A stretch of DNA of 64,000 nucleotides, taken from assembly GCA_037127315.1 (NCBI GenBank), contig JBBBDQ010000443.1, positions 1,305,001 through 1,369,000 of the forward strand, written 5' to 3'. Both the position numbers and the translations under genes were made by a program. The notes below the pieces were generated by a model. The model made no database searches and was not told the DNA's origin. It was given only the letters and a program-made list of their open reading frames with translations. This document shows positions 61,050 through 64,000 of the stretch, in pieces; positions within the stretch are counted from its first letter, which is position 1, and the number at the start of each line of letters is the position of its first letter. This DNA is from Ascarosepion bandense (taxonomy: Eukaryota > Mollusca > Cephalopoda > Sepiida > Sepiidae).

Positions 61050-61256
61050 ACTCTGTTCAGTTCATGCCACATTGAGCAATGTTTTATTAACACCTAAATA
61101 ATAATACTATACATGTGTGTACCGTCATATGTATATTTATTAATTCACGTAACTATATTAATAAATGTACATATCAATCCTCCATGTATAGTACAATTTG
61201 GAGTTTCATGCCCCATGAAAAACTGAGTCATGCTATAGATGTAGGATAAGATCTCC
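60549..61256. other. Sequence after the last recognised exon; (TA)n run
   Basis: Poly-T stretches near 60640-60770 and (TA)n at 61010-61044. ATGACTCAGTTTCATG (about 60990) and its reverse complement form near 61205-61235 (TTTCATGCCCCATGAAAAACTGAGTCAT) bracket the (TA)n region as an inverted arrangement. No next exon of the hydrolase gene was found. Confidence 0.5.
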
Positions 61257-61733
61257 CTCTGTCTATCTATCTGTCTGTCTATCTATCTGTCTGTCTATCT
61301 ATCTGTCTGTCTATCTATCTGTCTGTCTATCTATCTGTCTGTCTATCTATCTCATTCTGTTAATATCTATCTATCTCATTCTGTTAATATCTGTCTATCT
61401 CATTCTGTTAATATCTGTCTATCTCATTCTGTTAATATGTCTATCTCATTCTGTTAATATCTGTCTATCTCATTCTGTTAATATCTGTCTATCTCATTCT
61501 GTTAATATCTGTCTATCTCATTCTGTTAATATCTGTCTATCTCATTCTGTTAATATCTGTCTATCTCATTCTGTTAATATCTGTCTATCTCATTCTGTTA
61601 ATATCTGTCTATCTCATTCTGTTAATATCTGTCTATCTCATTCTGTTAATATCTGTCTATCTCATTCTGTTAATATCTATCTATCTCATTCTGTTAATAT
61701 CTATCTATCTATCTATCTATCTCATTCTGTTAA

Positions 61734-61778
<45 letters not shown>

Positions 61779-61829
61779 CATTCTGTTAATATCTATCTAT
61801 CTATCTATCTATCTATCTCATTCTGTTAA

Positions 61830-61866
<37 letters not shown>

Positions 61867-62710
61867 CATTCTGTTAATATCTATCTATCTCATTCTGTTA
61901 ATATCTATCTATCTCATTCTGTTAATATCTATCTATCTCATTCTGTTAATATCTATCTATCTCATTCTGTTAATATCTATCTATCTCATTCTGTTAATAT
62001 CTATCTATCTCATTCTGTTAATATCTATCTATCTCATTCTGTTAATATCTCTATCTCATTCTGTTAATATCTATCTATCTCATTCTGTTAATATCTATCT
62101 ATCTCATTCTGTTAATATCTATCTATCTCATTCTGTTAATATCTATCTATCTCATTCTGTTAATATCTATCTATCTCATTCTGTTAATATCCTCTATCTC
62201 ATTCTGTTAATATCTATCTATCTCATTCTGTTAATATCTATCTATCTCATTCTGTTAATATCTATCTATCTCATTCTGTTAATATCTATCTATCTCATTC
62301 TGTTAATATCTATCTATCTCATTCTGTTAATATCTATCTATCTCATTCTGTTAATATCTATCTATCTCATTCTGTTAATATCTATCTATCTCATTCTGTT
62401 AATATCTATCTATCTCATTCTGTTAATATCTATCTATCTCATTCTGTTAATATCTATCTATCTCATTCTGTTAATATCTATCTATCTCATTCTGTTAATA
62501 TCTATCTATCTCATTCTGTTAATATCTATCTATCTCATTCTGTTAATATCTATCTATCTCATTCTGTTAATATCTATCTATCTCATTCTGTTAATATCTA
62601 TCTATCTCATTCTGTTAATATCTATCTATCTCATTTATTAATATCTATCTATCTATCTATCTCATTCTGTTAATATCTATCTATCTATCTATCTATCTCA
62701 TTCTAATTAA

Positions 62711-62747
<37 letters not shown>

Positions 62748-62850
62748 CATTCTGTTAATATCTATCTATCTATCTCATTCTGTTAATATCTATCTATCTA
62801 TCTCATTCTGTTAATATCTATCTATCTATCTATCTATCTCATTCTGTTAA

Positions 62851-62911
<61 letters not shown>

Positions 62912-62990
62912 CATTCTGTTAATATCTATCTATCTATCTATCTATCTCATTCTGTTAATATCTATCTATCTATCTATCTCATTCTGTTAA

Positions 62991-63027
<37 letters not shown>

Positions 63028-63078
63028 CATTCTGTTAATATCTATCTATCTATCTATCTATCTATCTCATTCTGTTAA

Positions 63079-63123
<45 letters not shown>

Positions 63124-63157
63124 CATTCTGTTAATATCTATCTATCTATCTATCATC
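61257..63157. repeat. 1.9-kb satellite: (TATC)n interleaved with CATTCTGTTAATA
   Basis: Three zones. 61257-61350 is (TCTATCTATCTGTCTG)n. 61350 to about 62640 is a regular 24-bp unit CTATCTATCTCATTCTGTTA plus ATAT, with TCTG variants in the first third. 62640-63157 keeps the CATTCTGTTAATA word but separates it by (TATC)n runs of very different lengths. The array stops exactly where a LINE fragment begins. Confidence 0.95.
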
Positions 63158-63612
63158 TACAAATACTTTCACGACTTCTGTTCCGATAAACTTAGCTCAC
63201 TGATGCCCCCGATAAATAACTTTACTCAAGCAACAAAATTAGTAGCTAGGTTCCACCCTTTTACTGTGAAACCAATAAAATATAAACGCAAATTCTATTC
63301 CAGGAGCTTCTTTTCTCACACTTCCCGTCTGTGGAATTCTCTTCCATTTACTTGCTTTCCTGACAGCTACACTCTCCAAGAATTTAAATGTGAAGTCAAT
63401 AGTCATATCCTATCTCACTAACCTGCATCCTCTCTCTGATGCTCCTTTCTCCATCTACTCCACTCTCATCAGTATTCTCATCCTTCTCTTATCCACTTCC
63501 TGACACCCCCTATAACCTGTCACTCTTTCTCATAACTTTCCTTCTATGTAACCCCCTGCAAAATAGTGGCAGTAAACTGCCTTGCTTGAGGCGATATGAT
63601 TATAAAAAAAAA
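63157..63612 (+). pseudogene. LINE 3' fragment, + copy
   Basis: KYFHDFCSDKLSSLM reads at about 63168-63205, then in the frame at 63203-63421 NFTQATKLVARFHPFTVKPI, FYSRSFFSHTSRLWNSLPFT and CFPDSYTLQEFKCEVNSHIL to a stop. The 3' UTR ends AACTGCCTTGCTTGAGGCGA, then TATGATTATAAAAAAAA. This C-terminus is open and better preserved than that of the long LINE copy. Confidence 0.87.
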
Positions 63613-63622
63613 TCTATTTGTT

Positions 63623-63627
<5 letters not shown>

Positions 63628-63672
<45 letters not shown>

Positions 63673-64000
63673 AAGAGAGATAGTTGGGGAGATCAGCTGA
63701 TTACACTACCATTGTTTCAATCTTTTCGGTTTCATCAGGAGATTTGTATTTTTCTTCAAATATGTATTGAGCACTTTCTAATACAAATGTTTACTGGTCT
63801 AATTTATATCTAATTTAAATCTGACCAATAACTGTTTATACAGCAGTCTTTGTTAACTACATGAAGTGGCATGGCCAGAATTGACAAGAGAGACTGTCTG
63901 AAATTATCTAGCAGCTAAAACTAACATGTTCTGTGCATATATTTAATGACAAATCATAGGCTGGACTGAAAGTCATCTTCATTCCCATGACAGAGACACT
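63628..64000. other. (TA)n(GA)n microsatellite and unrecognised end of window
   Basis: (TA)n then (GA)n at 63628-63681. The remaining 320 bp show no exon or repeat that I recognise. Confidence 0.6.

Noticed and set aside
61257..63157. CRISPR-like look of a regularly repeated word with spacers
   Set aside because: The 'spacers' are all (TATC)n, so this is a satellite in an animal genome.
63840..63960. Possible next exon of the hydrolase gene after TTTATACAG
   Set aside because: The downstream reading gives no hydrolase-like sequence in the required phase and no convincing donor.

Overview
This is eukaryotic, animal-type genomic DNA. It is AT-rich and intron-bearing, with almost no long open reading frames and dense layers of transposon remains. 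I found no bacterial operons, CRISPR array, rRNA or convincing functional tRNA gene. The mix of repeats (non-LTR retrotransposons of at least three clades, a tRNA-derived SINE, and Helitron-, pogo-, mariner-, hAT- and piggyBac-like elements) fits an invertebrate with a repeat-rich genome such as a mollusc or another lophotrochozoan. I cannot place the species.

One host gene is supported. Six in-phase exons on the + strand (31048-31192, 36161-36229, 39591-39667, 47766-47816, 53299-53372, 60429-60548) join into about 178 codons of an alpha/beta-hydrolase-fold protein with an N-terminal membrane segment. The rest of the gene lies to the right of the window, and a first exon may lie to the left of 31048. 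Its nucleophile elbow reads V-G-S-E-L-S-A where active relatives have G-x-S-x-G, so the catalytic serine position is glutamate and the protein may be a pseudoenzyme.

Left part (1-31000): no host gene recognised. It holds RTE-like LINE fragments, LINE 3' ends, SINE copies, a nested pogo-like DNA transposon (13211-15991), a decayed LINE with an RNase H domain (21174-24600, with a second EN-only fragment at 19380-20260), Helitron-like and MITE elements, and microsatellites.

Right part (31000-64000): essentially the introns of the hydrolase gene. Intron 1 carries a stack of nested elements (31311-33674) and an amplified 79-bp tail repeat. Intron 2 carries a triplicated pogo transposase tail and a 29-bp minisatellite. 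Intron 3 carries a Helitron-like copy and LINE tails. Intron 4 carries a piggyBac-like MITE and two facing monomer arrays. Intron 5 carries a nearly complete antisense LINE (54512-58046) with one frameshift. The window ends with a 1.9-kb TATC-based satellite.

The most informative repeat relationship is between the LINE and a short dispersed element ('B element'). The B element is the LINE's 5' leader joined directly to its 3' tail, with the leader sometimes in tandem 149-150-bp monomers. It has moved as its own unit, since one copy sits inside a LINE copy with a short target duplication.
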